Below are positions 5,136-11,699 of a DNA stretch of 12,623 nt, piece after piece. Position 1 is the first letter of the stretch; each line of letters starts with the position of its first letter. The stretch is from assembly GCA_900557585.1 (NCBI GenBank), contig USTJ01000004.1:1-12623 (forward strand), in the 5' to 3' direction. Position numbers and translations under genes: made by a program. The notes beneath the pieces were generated by a model. That model ran no database searches. It saw nothing but the letters and a program-made list of their open reading frames with translations, and was not told the DNA's origin. The stretch comes from an uncultured Eubacteriales bacterium. Lineage in GTDB: Bacteria; Bacillota; Clostridia; Christensenellales; UBA1242.

Positions 5136-6309
5136 GTTTTCTTTCTCCTTTTTCAAGTTCGTCCCAAACTGGTGAAATTCTTCTTAGATATTCAACAATT
5201 TCAGGAACTTTTTTAATTACATAATCAATTTCTTCTTCGGTTGTATATTTTGAAAGTGTAAGGCGAAGAGAGCCGTGTGCACCTTCGTGTGGACGGCCAA
5301 TTGCAAGAAGAACATGTGATGGGTCAAGCGAGCCTGATGTGCAAGCGCTTCCAGAAGAAGCACAAATTCCTGCATCATCAAGCAAAAGCAAAAGGCTTTC
5401 GCCCTCGATTCCTTCAAAGCACATGTTAAAGTTGTTCGGAACACGTTTCACTGCATCACCATTAAGTGCACTGTGTGGAATTTTTGAAAGGTTTTTGATA
5501 AGTTTGTCACGAAGAAGTGTTTCCTTTTTTGCAACTTCTTGCATTTCAGAAACTGCATCGCAAAGTGCAGTTGACAAACCAACAATACCTGCAATGTTTT
5601 CAGTTCCTGCGCGTTTTCCTTTTTCTTGTGCACCGCCTTCAATAAGGCTTGAAAGCAAAATTGTGCTTTTTGCATAAAGTGCGCCAACACCTTTTGGTCC
5701 GTGGAACTTGTGGCCAGAAATTGAAAGCATGTCAATGTTCATTTCTTTAACGTCAACTGGAATGTGTCCAACTGCTTGAACTGCGTCGGTGTGGAAAATC
5801 ACGCCATGCTTATGACAAATTTCTCCAATTTCTTTGATTGGTTGAATGGTTCCAATTTCGTTGTTGGCAAACATAATTGTAACAAGGCAGGTGTCTGGTC
5901 TGATTGCTTTTTCAACATCTTCTGGGTGAACAATTCCGTTTTCATAAACATCAAGATAGGTGACTTCATAGCCCTGTTTTTCAAGTTTTGCAAGGGTGTG
6001 AAGAACTGCGTGGTGTTCAAATTTAGAAGTGATAATGTGTTTTTTGTTTTTTCTTGCACCAATGATAGAAGAAGACAAAATTGCTTGGTTGTCGCTTTCG
6101 CTTCCACCAGATGTGAAATAGATTTCTCTTGGCAAGCAGTTGATGCATTTTGCAACATTCGCTCTTGCTTCTTCAAGAACTTCTTTTGCTTTTTGTCCAA
6201 GAGTGTGAAGGCTTGATGCGTTTCCATATTCTTCTGAAAAATATGGCATCATTTTTTCAAGAACATGCTGGCTTACTTTGGTTGTTCCAGCATTGTCGAG
6301 ATATATCAT
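5125..6309 (-). CDS. nifS: Cysteine desulfurase, NifS/IscS type
   Basis: A pyridoxal-phosphate enzyme that converts L-cysteine to L-alanine and a protein-bound persulfide, supplying sulfur for Fe-S clusters and possibly tRNA thiolation. The 394 residues start with the typical MIYLDNAGTT. Visible sites are H99-H100 (KFEHH), D174 (HTDAVQ), the PLP lysine K201 in SGHKFHGPKG, and the active cysteine C323 on the loop SSGSACTSGSLDPSHV. The length is normal. The ATG at 6309 has GGAG eight bases upstream; a longer frame begins at 6348 but adds residues absent from the family and crosses the 5' leader. It is the first gene of the nifS-nifU operon, with a candidate Rrf2 operator over its transcription start. 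Being next to rrf2 supports a role in general Fe-S assembly. Confidence 0.96.
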   Translation of the reverse strand: MIYLDNAGTTKVSQHVLEKMMPYFSEEYGNASSLHTLGQKAKEVLEEARANVAKCINCLPREIYFTSGGSESDNQAILSSSIIGARKNKKHIITSKFEHHAVLHTLAKLEKQGYEVTYLDVYENGIVHPEDVEKAIRPDTCLVTIMFANNEIGTIQPIKEIGEICHKHGVIFHTDAVQAVGHIPVDVKEMNIDMLSISGHKFHGPKGVGALYAKSTILLSSLIEGGAQEKGKRAGTENIAGIVGLSTALCDAVSEMQEVAKKETLLRDKLIKNLSKIPHSALNGDAVKRVPNNFNMCFEGIEGESLLLLLDDAGICASSGSACTSGSLDPSHVLLAIGRPHEGAHGSLRLTLSKYTTEEEIDYVIKKVPEIVEYLRRISPVWDELEKGERKHVI

Positions 6310-6349
6310 GTTGTTTTCTCCTTTATGTGTATTGTTGGTAGGGAACAAT

Positions 6350-6374
6350 ATATCCTACCGATTTGGTATGATAT
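6350..6374. promoter_or_regulatory. 25-bp palindrome over the nifS transcription start, candidate Rrf2/IscR operator
   Basis: The pattern is ATATC-N-TACC-N5-GGTA-N-GATAT, nine matched pairs per side with one mismatch, centred on 6362. It starts two bases after the nifS -10 and covers the expected start of transcription. The length and the ATA...TAT ends resemble known IscR type 1 sites, though the inner bases differ. Downstream, GGTAGG (6337-6342) and CCTACC (6354-6359) form a second, overlapping repeat. Confidence 0.7.
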
Positions 6375-6375
6375 T

Positions 6376-6403
6376 ATTATACAATAAAATTTTGCTTTGT
6401 CAA
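6376..6403 (-). promoter_or_regulatory. Promoter of nifS-nifU
   Basis: On the minus strand: TTGACA (6403-6398), 16-base spacer, TATAAT (6381-6376), both hexamers consensus. It lacks the extended TGn seen at most other promoters here. The leader is about 60 bases. Confidence 0.88.
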
Positions 6404-6420
6404 CATGATTTTTATACATT

Positions 6421-6451
6421 TAAAAAAATAAAGCCACAAAAGTGGCTTTAT
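6421..6451 (-). terminator. Terminator of rrf2
   Basis: AAAGCCAC pairs with GTGGCTTT around a four-base loop (6438-6441), giving a 10-bp stem followed by seven T on the minus strand. It separates rrf2 from the nifS promoter, so the regulator and its target are separate transcripts. Confidence 0.88.
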
Positions 6452-6465
6452 CATATTTTTATTTG

Positions 6466-6888
6466 TTAAAATTTTAAAACAGGTTTTTTGAAATTCTTTT
6501 TCAAAATGTCTTCAAGAGTAACATTTTCAAGATATTCGTTGATAAGTTGGTCAAGGTTTCCCCAAACACTTTGAGTGTCGCAGTTGCAGGCTCTTGGGCA
6601 ATCTTTTCCGTGAAGGCAGGCAACAATTTCGGTTTGGTCGCCAGTTGCATTCAAAATTTCGCTTATCGTGTAATCTTTTGGCTCTTTAATAAGGCGATAA
6701 CCACCGTCTTTTCCGCGAAGGCTTTCAAGCAGTGCATTTTTTGTGAGCATGTTTACAATTTTTTCAAGATATTTGACTGAAATGTCTTGGTTTTCAGCAA
6801 TTTCTTGCACCGAGACAAATTTGCCGTCGTGTTTGGCAATTTCAATCATAATTCGAACTGCATATCTTCCTTTTGTTGTAAGTTCCAT
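6466..6888 (-). CDS. Rrf2-family (IscR-like) Fe-S-sensing transcriptional regulator
   Basis: This 140-residue protein has the full Rrf2 layout: MELTTKGRYAVRIMIEIA at the start, a winged helix (about residues 1-65, with SVKYLEKIVNML as recognition helix and GKDGGYRL as wing), then a helical dimer region. The cysteines C91, C97, C101 and C103 lie where IscR binds a [2Fe-2S] cluster (CLHGKDCPRACNC). It is therefore likely a cytoplasmic sensor that represses Fe-S assembly genes when clusters are plentiful. The likely target is the palindrome at 6350-6374. The start is fixed by the conserved N-terminus, yet the ATG lies only six bases after TATAAT and has no ribosome binding site, so its mRNA should be leaderless. 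I see no similar palindrome at its own promoter. Confidence 0.93.
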   Translation of the reverse strand: MELTTKGRYAVRIMIEIAKHDGKFVSVQEIAENQDISVKYLEKIVNMLTKNALLESLRGKDGGYRLIKEPKDYTISEILNATGDQTEIVACLHGKDCPRACNCDTQSVWGNLDQLINEYLENVTLEDILKKNFKKPVLKF

Positions 6889-6894
6889 AAAAAT

Positions 6895-6922
6895 ATTATA
6901 TCACTCTTTTTATGAGAGGCAA
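6895..6922 (-). promoter_or_regulatory. Promoter of rrf2, giving a leaderless mRNA
   Basis: On the minus strand: TTGCCT (6922-6917), 16-base spacer ending TGA, TATAAT (6900-6895). Six bases separate TATAAT from the ATG, so transcription should begin at or next to the start codon. A weak repeat CTCT...AGAG (6904-6918) lies in the spacer. Confidence 0.7.
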
Positions 6923-6932
6923 ATATTTTTTG

Positions 6933-6978
6933 AAAAAAAATTAAATCTGCATTAGTTTTTTGTTTGTTTTCATGCAGA
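6933..6978 (-). terminator. Likely terminator of the amidase gene
   Basis: TCTGCAT (6946-6952) and ATGCAGA (6972-6978) form a perfect 7-bp stem with a 19-base loop. On the minus strand it is followed by TTTAA and eight T. The large loop makes it weaker than the others here. Next to it lie a run of eight G (6981-6988) and a small hairpin GTGC-TTT-GCAC (6990-7000). Confidence 0.5.
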
Positions 6979-7045
6979 GAGGGGGGGGAGTGCTTTGCAC
7001 AAAAATCTTTATATTTTATGCAATAAAAAGGCTGAAAGGAAGATT

Positions 7046-7762
7046 TTATTCTTTGTTTAGATATGCAACAATGCCTTTAAAAATGCAGTCGGCAATTTTT
7101 TGTTGATAGGCTTTTGTAACAAGCAGTTTTTCGTCTTCTTCATTTGAAAGAAATCCGCATTCTGCAATAACCGAGGCTTGCGCGGTGCACTTTAACATAT
7201 AATAGTCACCAATTGAAATGCCTTTGTCACTTGCTGGAAGGCGCGATGCAAATTGGTCTTGAATGCAAAGCGCAAGTTGTTCACCCTCTTGGCTGTGTTT
7301 GTCAAAGAACACTTGTGCCCCGCGAAGATTGTGGCGAATGTAACTGTTCATGTGAACCGAAACAACAATGTCGGGGTTGATTGCAGAAATAATGTCTTTT
7401 CGTTTTTGCATGTCTCGCTTTTTATAGTTTTTGGTTGAAACGCCATAAAGTCCGTCACTTGTTTGTCGAGTGAGAATAGTGTTGATGCCAAAGTCGCACA
7501 GCATTTTATAAAGATAAAGTGAAACCGCAAGATTGATTTCGCTTTCTTTTGTTTTGGTTTTATATCCAATGCTTCCTGGGTCAAGACCACCGTGCCCAGG
7601 GTCAATCACAACCGAATATAAATGGCTTTCATGTGACGAAAGATTTGATGCCGAAACTGCATCAAGCGTAACGGCAGAAGAAAAAACAATTGCACAAACA
7701 ATGCAAAAGAAAATCAGTTGACCTTTGGACAAAATTTTAAAAATAATTTTTGGCATTTTCAT
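7046..7762 (-). CDS. cwlD: N-acetylmuramoyl-L-alanine amidase (Amidase_3, CwlD-like)
   Basis: A zinc enzyme that cuts the bond between N-acetylmuramic acid and the peptide stem of peptidoglycan. After a short basic start, one hydrophobic segment (about residues 15-33) acts as signal peptide or membrane anchor, so the catalytic domain (about 49-237) faces outside. Zinc ligands are H57 (VIDPGHGG), E73 (KESEINLA) and H137 (SVHMNS), and the catalytic glutamate is E201 (IAECGFLSN). There is no SH3, SPOR or other wall-binding repeat, which fits the short CwlD type that in spore formers helps make cortex muramic lactam; a general cell-wall role is equally possible, so the symbol is tentative. No clear ribosome site precedes either M1 or M3, and TATAAT lies five bases before M1. 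It stands alone, divergent from the gene at 7874. Confidence 0.9.
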   Translation of the reverse strand: MKMPKIIFKILSKGQLIFFCIVCAIVFSSAVTLDAVSASNLSSHESHLYSVVIDPGHGGLDPGSIGYKTKTKESEINLAVSLYLYKMLCDFGINTILTRQTSDGLYGVSTKNYKKRDMQKRKDIISAINPDIVVSVHMNSYIRHNLRGAQVFFDKHSQEGEQLALCIQDQFASRLPASDKGISIGDYYMLKCTAQASVIAECGFLSNEEDEKLLVTKAYQQKIADCIFKGIVAYLNKE

Positions 7763-7767
7763 GCTAA

Positions 7768-7773
7768 ATTATA
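7768..7773 (-). promoter_or_regulatory. Possible -10 element of the amidase gene
   Basis: TATAAT on the minus strand lies five bases before the ATG at 7762 (eleven before M3). I see no good -35 at the right distance. If active, the mRNA would be leaderless or nearly so. Confidence 0.3.
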
Positions 7774-7821
7774 TTTTTCGCCAAACATAAATATAACCAA
7801 CCATTTTTGACATTATAATAT

Positions 7822-7851
7822 TTGAATTTTTCATTTAAAAGATGATATAAT
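7822..7851 (+). promoter_or_regulatory. Promoter of the zinc-ribbon gene at 7874
   Basis: TTGAAT (7822-7827), 18-base spacer ending TGA, TATAAT (7846-7851). A GGAG site at 7864-7867 lies six bases before the ATG, so this gene has a short ordinary leader. Confidence 0.72.
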
Positions 7852-7873
7852 AAAGACACAATTGGAGTGAAAC

Positions 7874-8317
7874 ATGTCAGAGTATACAATAAAAACAAAA
7901 TGCCCAGTTTGTGGAAATATAATTTATATAGATTCTGTTGGTAATGGAGAAAGATGTGCTAATTGTGGATGGGATCACAGTAAAATACATGAAGATTTTC
8001 CCGATAGAGTAATGTGTCCTAACTTAATTTCCTTAAACAAGGCGAGAAAATTATATAAAGAGGGCAAGGTTTTTCTGCCTGATTTCAACGATTTTATTGA
8101 TGGTTATAATTTTTATGGCGAAATGGAATTTACTTATAAAGGCGTAACATATGGACTGATGGGGAATGCAAATGAAGGTGTTGAGTTTTGGGGAATGAAT
8201 ACAGATATGTATGAGGTGTTCGATAATATTGAAGATTTTGCCCATAATGCCAAAATTGGAAATGAATATGTTAAAGATATTTGGGATAAAGTTGAAAATG
8301 CAAATTGGTTGCAGTGA
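7874..8317 (+). CDS. Small zinc-ribbon protein (CPCC-like) of unknown function
   Basis: This 147-residue protein begins with a cysteine-rich zinc ribbon: C10 and C13 (CPVCG) and C28 and C31 (CANCGW), with C48 nearby. The following PNLISLNKARKLYKEGK resembles the segment after the ribbon in cysteine-rich CPCC proteins (there SLNEARxNY). The second half (about residues 75-147) is a separate acidic, aromatic-rich unit, with FTYKGVTYGLM, GVEFWGM and WDKVENANW, which I do not recognise. No signal peptide is present. It has its own promoter and terminator between the divergent amidase and mrnC, so context does not reveal a role. ATA and AGA codons and AT content are higher than in the neighbouring core genes, which suggests a late arrival. 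Small acidic proteins of this sort are sometimes immunity factors, but nothing here proves that. Confidence 0.7.
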   Translation: MSEYTIKTKCPVCGNIIYIDSVGNGERCANCGWDHSKIHEDFPDRVMCPNLISLNKARKLYKEGKVFLPDFNDFIDGYNFYGEMEFTYKGVTYGLMGNANEGVEFWGMNTDMYEVFDNIEDFAHNAKIGNEYVKDIWDKVENANWLQ

Positions 8318-8356
8318 AACTTTGCAAAAATTTTTGATATGACAAAAAATACAAAT

Positions 8357-8385
8357 AAAAGTTCAGGCAAATTGCTTGGACTTTT
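8357..8385 (+). terminator. Terminator of the gene at 7874
   Basis: AAAAGTTCAGGC pairs with GCTTGGACTTTT, with two G-T pairs and a short A/T loop, followed by a T-rich tail. It isolates the zinc-ribbon gene from the mrnC operon. Confidence 0.75.
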
Positions 8386-8406
8386 TCTTTGTTTTTTATT
8401 TAATTG

Positions 8407-8435
8407 TTGCCTAGATGCAAATAAAATGATATAAT
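8407..8435 (+). promoter_or_regulatory. Promoter of the mrnC-rlmB-sigH-dnaX operon, leaderless
   Basis: TTGCCT (8407-8412), 17-base spacer ending TGA, TATAAT (8430-8435). The ATG at 8442 follows after six bases with no ribosome binding site. The -35 hexamer, TGA extension and six-base gap match the rrf2 promoter. Confidence 0.72.
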
Positions 8436-8441
8436 TTGAAT

Positions 8442-8843
8442 ATGGAAAAAAATGAAATTGATATTGTGAAACAAAAAGTAAAGCAAATGCAACCTCTTGC
8501 ACTTGCTTTTGTTGGTGACAGTGTTCACACTTTGTTTGTTCGTGAGCACCTTGTGAAAAGTGGCGACTTTAAAGTGAACCAACTCACTCGCATGACAAAA
8601 GAGTTTATCAATGCGGGGTTTCAGTGCAAGGTTTTCAAAGAAATTGAACCAATGCTTTCCGAAGAAGAACACGACATTGCAATTCGTGCAAGAAACACAG
8701 CAAAGGGGCAAACCGCAAAAAACTATTCGGTTGTTGAATATAACTATGCAACCGCTTTTGAAGCACTTGTTGGCTTTTTATATTTAACTGGTCAAACCGA
8801 GCGCCTTTCACAAATTTTAAATTTATCAATATTGGAGAAATAG
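8442..8843 (+). CDS. mrnC: Mini-ribonuclease III (23S rRNA maturation)
   Basis: A short RNase III-fold enzyme that trims double-stranded ends of 23S precursor rRNA in Bacillota; it lacks the separate dsRNA-binding domain. In 133 residues it keeps both catalytic signatures: LALAFVGDSVHTLFVREHL (residues 19-37, D26) and YATAFEALVGFLYLTG (102-117, E107). RARNTAKG in the middle also fits the family. The ATG at 8442 is chosen; a TTG at 8436 in frame directly abuts TATAAT and cannot lie inside the transcript. With no room for a ribosome binding site the message is probably leaderless. It is the first gene of the operon, and its stop codon is directly followed by the rlmB start. Pairing with rlmB matches the arrangement known in Bacillus and clostridia, where both act on 23S rRNA. 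Confidence 0.92.
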   Translation: MEKNEIDIVKQKVKQMQPLALAFVGDSVHTLFVREHLVKSGDFKVNQLTRMTKEFINAGFQCKVFKEIEPMLSEEEHDIAIRARNTAKGQTAKNYSVVEYNYATAFEALVGFLYLTGQTERLSQILNLSILEK

Positions 8844-9566
8844 ATGTTAGCAGAAGGAAAAAATCCAGTTTTTGAAGCACTTAAATCTGGAACAACAATT
8901 GAAAAAATCGTGGTTTTAGACAAAACCAACGACGCGGATATTCGCGAACAAATTAAAAAAGCAAAAGAAAAGAAAATTCGTGTTGAATTTGCACCAAAAC
9001 AAGTTCTTGACAGAATGAGCAAAACTGGTCATCATCAAGGCATCATTGCGTTTACAACCGACTATAAATATTTCGAACTTGAAGATGTTTTGAAAGAACT
9101 TGAAAACTCTGACAAAAGAAAACTTTTCATTTTGCTTGATGGTGTTGAAGACCCACACAACCTTGGAAGCATCATCAGAAGTGCCGAATGTTTGGGCTTT
9201 TCTGGCGTGATTATTCCATCTCGTCACAGCGCTCTTGTAAACGAAACAGTAATTCGTTCATCTGCTGGGGCAATCAACTATGTAAAAGTTATAAAGGTGA
9301 ACAACCTTAACGATGCAATAAAGCGTCTTAAAGAGGAAAACATTTTTGTTTATAGCGCAGACATGGACGGCGAAGATATTCGAAAAACCAATCTTTCTGG
9401 CAATGTTGCAATTGTTGTTGGTTCAGAAGGTTTTGGGGTTTCAGACCTTACAAGAAAACTTTCTGACCAAATTATAAAAATTCCAATGACAGGAAACGTA
9501 AATTCAATGAACGCAAGTGTTTCTGCCGGAATTTGCATGTATGAAACCGTGATGCAAGGAAAATAG
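8844..9566 (+). CDS. rlmB: 23S rRNA (guanosine-2'-O)-methyltransferase, TrmH/SPOUT family
   Basis: Transfers a methyl group from S-adenosylmethionine to a ribose 2'-OH, in E. coli RlmB at G2251 of 23S rRNA. The 240 residues hold a small N-terminal substrate-binding domain (about 1-75) and a SPOUT knot domain with all three motifs: motif 1 DPHNLGSIIRSAE (103-115, N106), motif 2 IVVGSEGFGVSD (190-201, E195), and motif 3 IPMTGNVNSMNASVS (213-227, N223). The start ATG touches the mrnC stop, with GGAG six bases before it inside mrnC, which implies translational coupling. The exact methylated base cannot be told from sequence, since related proteins modify other sites. Confidence 0.93.
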   Translation: MLAEGKNPVFEALKSGTTIEKIVVLDKTNDADIREQIKKAKEKKIRVEFAPKQVLDRMSKTGHHQGIIAFTTDYKYFELEDVLKELENSDKRKLFILLDGVEDPHNLGSIIRSAECLGFSGVIIPSRHSALVNETVIRSSAGAINYVKVIKVNNLNDAIKRLKEENIFVYSADMDGEDIRKTNLSGNVAIVVGSEGFGVSDLTRKLSDQIIKIPMTGNVNSMNASVSAGICMYETVMQGK

Positions 9567-9567
9567 A

Positions 9568-10128
9568 ATGGAAAAAGAAAAAAATCAACTTGGCGAAGAA
9601 CTTTTCAACAACCTTGTCGACCAATATGCAAGCATGATTCGTGCAATTTGCCGAAAGTTCTATCTTATTGGTGGAACAAGTGAAGACCTTTATCAAGAGG
9701 GAATGATTGGCTTTCTTGAAGCAATCAAAAATTTTGACACATCCAGGGCAGAATATGGAAGCGAGGTTTTCACAAAATATGCAATGACATGCGTGAAAAG
9801 AAAAGTTATCGACGCAATTAAACATGCAAACGCGCAAAAGAATATGGCGCTCAACAACTCGGTTCCAATTGTTCGAACAAACAGTGAAGATGAAGAGTTC
9901 GAAATCGGCGAAATTGGTGCTGGCGACCCAGAAGAAATTTATCTTTCGCACGAAACTGCCGATGAAAGGATAGATCTTTTAATTCGCATTTTGAGCGACA
10001 AAGAAAGAAAAGTTCTTTCGCTTTATCTTGAAGGAATGACAAGTGCGCAAATTGCAAAAGAACTTGGAACAAGCGCCCGAAGCGTTACAAACACAATTCA
10101 ACGAATTAAACTTAAAGTTAAAAAATAA
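9568..10128 (+). CDS. sigH: RNA polymerase sigma factor, SigH type
   Basis: A 186-residue sigma-70-family factor that directs RNA polymerase to alternative promoters; SigH in Bacillus controls entry to sporulation, competence and stationary phase. Region 2 (about residues 15-90) shows the SigH-like SEDLYQEGMIGFLEAIKNFD and the region 2.4 segment FTKYAMTCVKRKVIDAIK. Region 4 (about 134-184) ends with a helix-turn-helix, MTSAQIAKELGTSARSVTNT. Its place right after rlmB matches the rlmB-(yacP)-sigH order of Bacillota, with yacP missing here. It starts one base after the rlmB stop, with AAGGA inside rlmB as ribosome site. Whether the host sporulates is unknown; the amidase is compatible but not proof. 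Confidence 0.88.
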   Translation: MEKEKNQLGEELFNNLVDQYASMIRAICRKFYLIGGTSEDLYQEGMIGFLEAIKNFDTSRAEYGSEVFTKYAMTCVKRKVIDAIKHANAQKNMALNNSVPIVRTNSEDEEFEIGEIGAGDPEEIYLSHETADERIDLLIRILSDKERKVLSLYLEGMTSAQIAKELGTSARSVTNTIQRIKLKVKK

Positions 10129-10139
10129 AGGAGAAAAAA

Positions 10140-11696
10140 ATGTATCTTGCTCTTTACAGAAAATATCGTCCACAAAATTTTGATGAAGTGATTGGTCAAG
10201 CCCACATTATCCAAACTCTTGTAAACCAAATCAAGAATGACAAAATTGGACATGCCTATTTGTTTTGTGGAAGTCGTGGAACAGGAAAAACATCAACTGC
10301 AAAAATTTTTGCAAAAGCAATCAACTGTGAGCACCCTGTGAATGGTTCACCTTGCGGAAAGTGTGAAACATGCAAAGCGCTTGCAGGCAACAACATGGAC
10401 ATTTTGGAGATTGATGCTGCTTCAAACAATGGTGTTGATGAAATTCGTGATTTGCGCGAAAAGGTGAAATATCCTCCTGTTGCAGGAAAATATAAAGTTT
10501 ATATCATCGACGAGGTGCACATGCTTTCTCCAAGTGCGTTCAACGCACTTTTAAAAACATTGGAAGAGCCACCATCGCACGCTGTGTTCATTTTGGCAAC
10601 AACCGAAGTTCACAAACTTCCAGCAACAATTTTGTCAAGATGTTTGCGCTTTGACTTTGGTTTGGTTTCGGTTGCAGACCTTTCAATGCTTTTGAAAAAG
10701 GTTTTCAAGAACGAGGGTATCAATGCCGAAGATTCTGCTGTCGAGGTGATTGCTCGTGCGGGTGAAGGAAGTGTTCGTGACACTCTTTCAATTGCGGATA
10801 GGTGCATTTCATATTCGGGCGAAAACCTGACCTATAAAAGCGTTATGGAAGTTCTTGGAACAACCGAAAAAGATATGCTTTTGCAAATCTCTTCTGCGGT
10901 TTTGTCTGGAAATATGGGGCAAAGCATGATAGAACTTGACAAGGTTTTGTCGGGTGGAAAAAGTCCTCTTGTTTTGAGCAAAGATTTGATTTCATATTTC
11001 AGAGATCTCATGATCATTCAAACTCTTGGCGACAAAGCAAAAACAATGGTTGTTGCATCTCCTGAAACATTTGAAAAAATGAAAGAGCAAGCAACCGAAG
11101 AAGCATATGCAAAAATTGTTTCACTTATCAGCAACCTCAGCGAAATTGAGGCAGAACTTCGTTATAGCATAAATCCAAGAATTGTTTTGGAAACTGCAAT
11201 CATCAAAACTCTTGCAGACGTAAGTTTGCTTGAAAAAGTAGAGAAACTTGAAAAAATGGTTTCTGGCGGTGGTTTCACAACTCTTCCTGCTAAAAATGCA
11301 GAAAACCGACCAGTTGTGACAGCAACTGCACCTCAAACCCAACAAAAAGTGCAAGAAAGCGTGCAAAAAGTTGAAAGACCAGTGCAAAACAGCGAAAATG
11401 CAAACAGTTTGCTTGGGCAATTGCTTTCATATCTTCGTGAAAACAAAGATATGGGCTTGCTTGCTGCAATCAGACAGGTTCAAAAGGTTGACCTTGAAAA
11501 CAACAATGCAACGTTCTATGTTGAAGATAAGCTTACTCTTGATTTGATTTCAAGAGAGAAAAACAAAGTTGTTCTTCGTGAGTTTTTTGACAACCTTGGG
11601 CTTTCATATTCTTTCAAAGTGAAAGAAGCAGTGGCAAAGGGAAATGTGAATGAACTTTCATCATATTTTGGCGGAAAACTTGAAGTTGACGAATAA
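10140..11696 (+). CDS. dnaX: DNA polymerase III subunit gamma/tau (clamp loader ATPase)
   Basis: The ATPase of the clamp loader that opens and closes the beta sliding clamp on DNA and ties the replicative polymerase to the fork. The 518 residues start with the typical ALYRKYRPQNFDEVIGQ. Visible motifs are Walker A GSRGTGKT (44-51), four zinc-binding cysteines (C63, C72, C75, C78), Walker B IIDEVHM (122-128), sensor 1 ATT (153-155) and the arginine-finger SRC motif (166-168). AAA+ and collar domains run to about residue 365, followed by a Q/V/E-rich linker and a short tau-like end. I saw no convincing slippery heptamer for a shorter gamma form. A strong AAAGGAG lies just before the ATG, 11 bases after sigH. 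A sigma factor gene directly before dnaX takes the place of the SRP RNA gene often found there. Confidence 0.96.
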   Translation: MYLALYRKYRPQNFDEVIGQAHIIQTLVNQIKNDKIGHAYLFCGSRGTGKTSTAKIFAKAINCEHPVNGSPCGKCETCKALAGNNMDILEIDAASNNGVDEIRDLREKVKYPPVAGKYKVYIIDEVHMLSPSAFNALLKTLEEPPSHAVFILATTEVHKLPATILSRCLRFDFGLVSVADLSMLLKKVFKNEGINAEDSAVEVIARAGEGSVRDTLSIADRCISYSGENLTYKSVMEVLGTTEKDMLLQISSAVLSGNMGQSMIELDKVLSGGKSPLVLSKDLISYFRDLMIIQTLGDKAKTMVVASPETFEKMKEQATEEAYAKIVSLISNLSEIEAELRYSINPRIVLETAIIKTLADVSLLEKVEKLEKMVSGGGFTTLPAKNAENRPVVTATAPQTQQKVQESVQKVERPVQNSENANSLLGQLLSYLRENKDMGLLAAIRQVQKVDLENNNATFYVEDKLTLDLISREKNKVVLREFFDNLGLSYSFKVKEAVAKGNVNELSSYFGGKLEVDE

Positions 11697-11699
11697 TGT

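Noticed and set aside
5136..5156. nifU start at 5156
   Set aside because: The extra MKKEKEN is encoded by the AAGGAG ribosome site region itself, and the family starts at 5135.
5764..6216. 150-codon open frame antisense to nifS
   Set aside because: The product is Cys/Phe/Asn-rich in the way expected from the reverse strand of AT-rich coding DNA, and nifS is intact on the other strand.
6310..6348. nifS start at 6348
   Set aside because: The family begins at MIYLDNAGTT and a good ribosome binding site lies just before 6309; the extension covers the leader.
8436..8441. TTG start of mrnC at 8436
   Set aside because: It directly abuts the TATAAT and would lie before the transcription start.
9472..9951. 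159-codon open frame antisense to rlmB and sigH
   Set aside because: It is a shadow of two well-supported genes, with no ribosome site and a Phe/Cys-rich product.
10690..10710. Possible programmed frameshift in dnaX at an A-rich run
   Set aside because: The run reads G-AAA-AAG in frame, not the X-XXY-YYZ form, and no stem-loop follows nearby.
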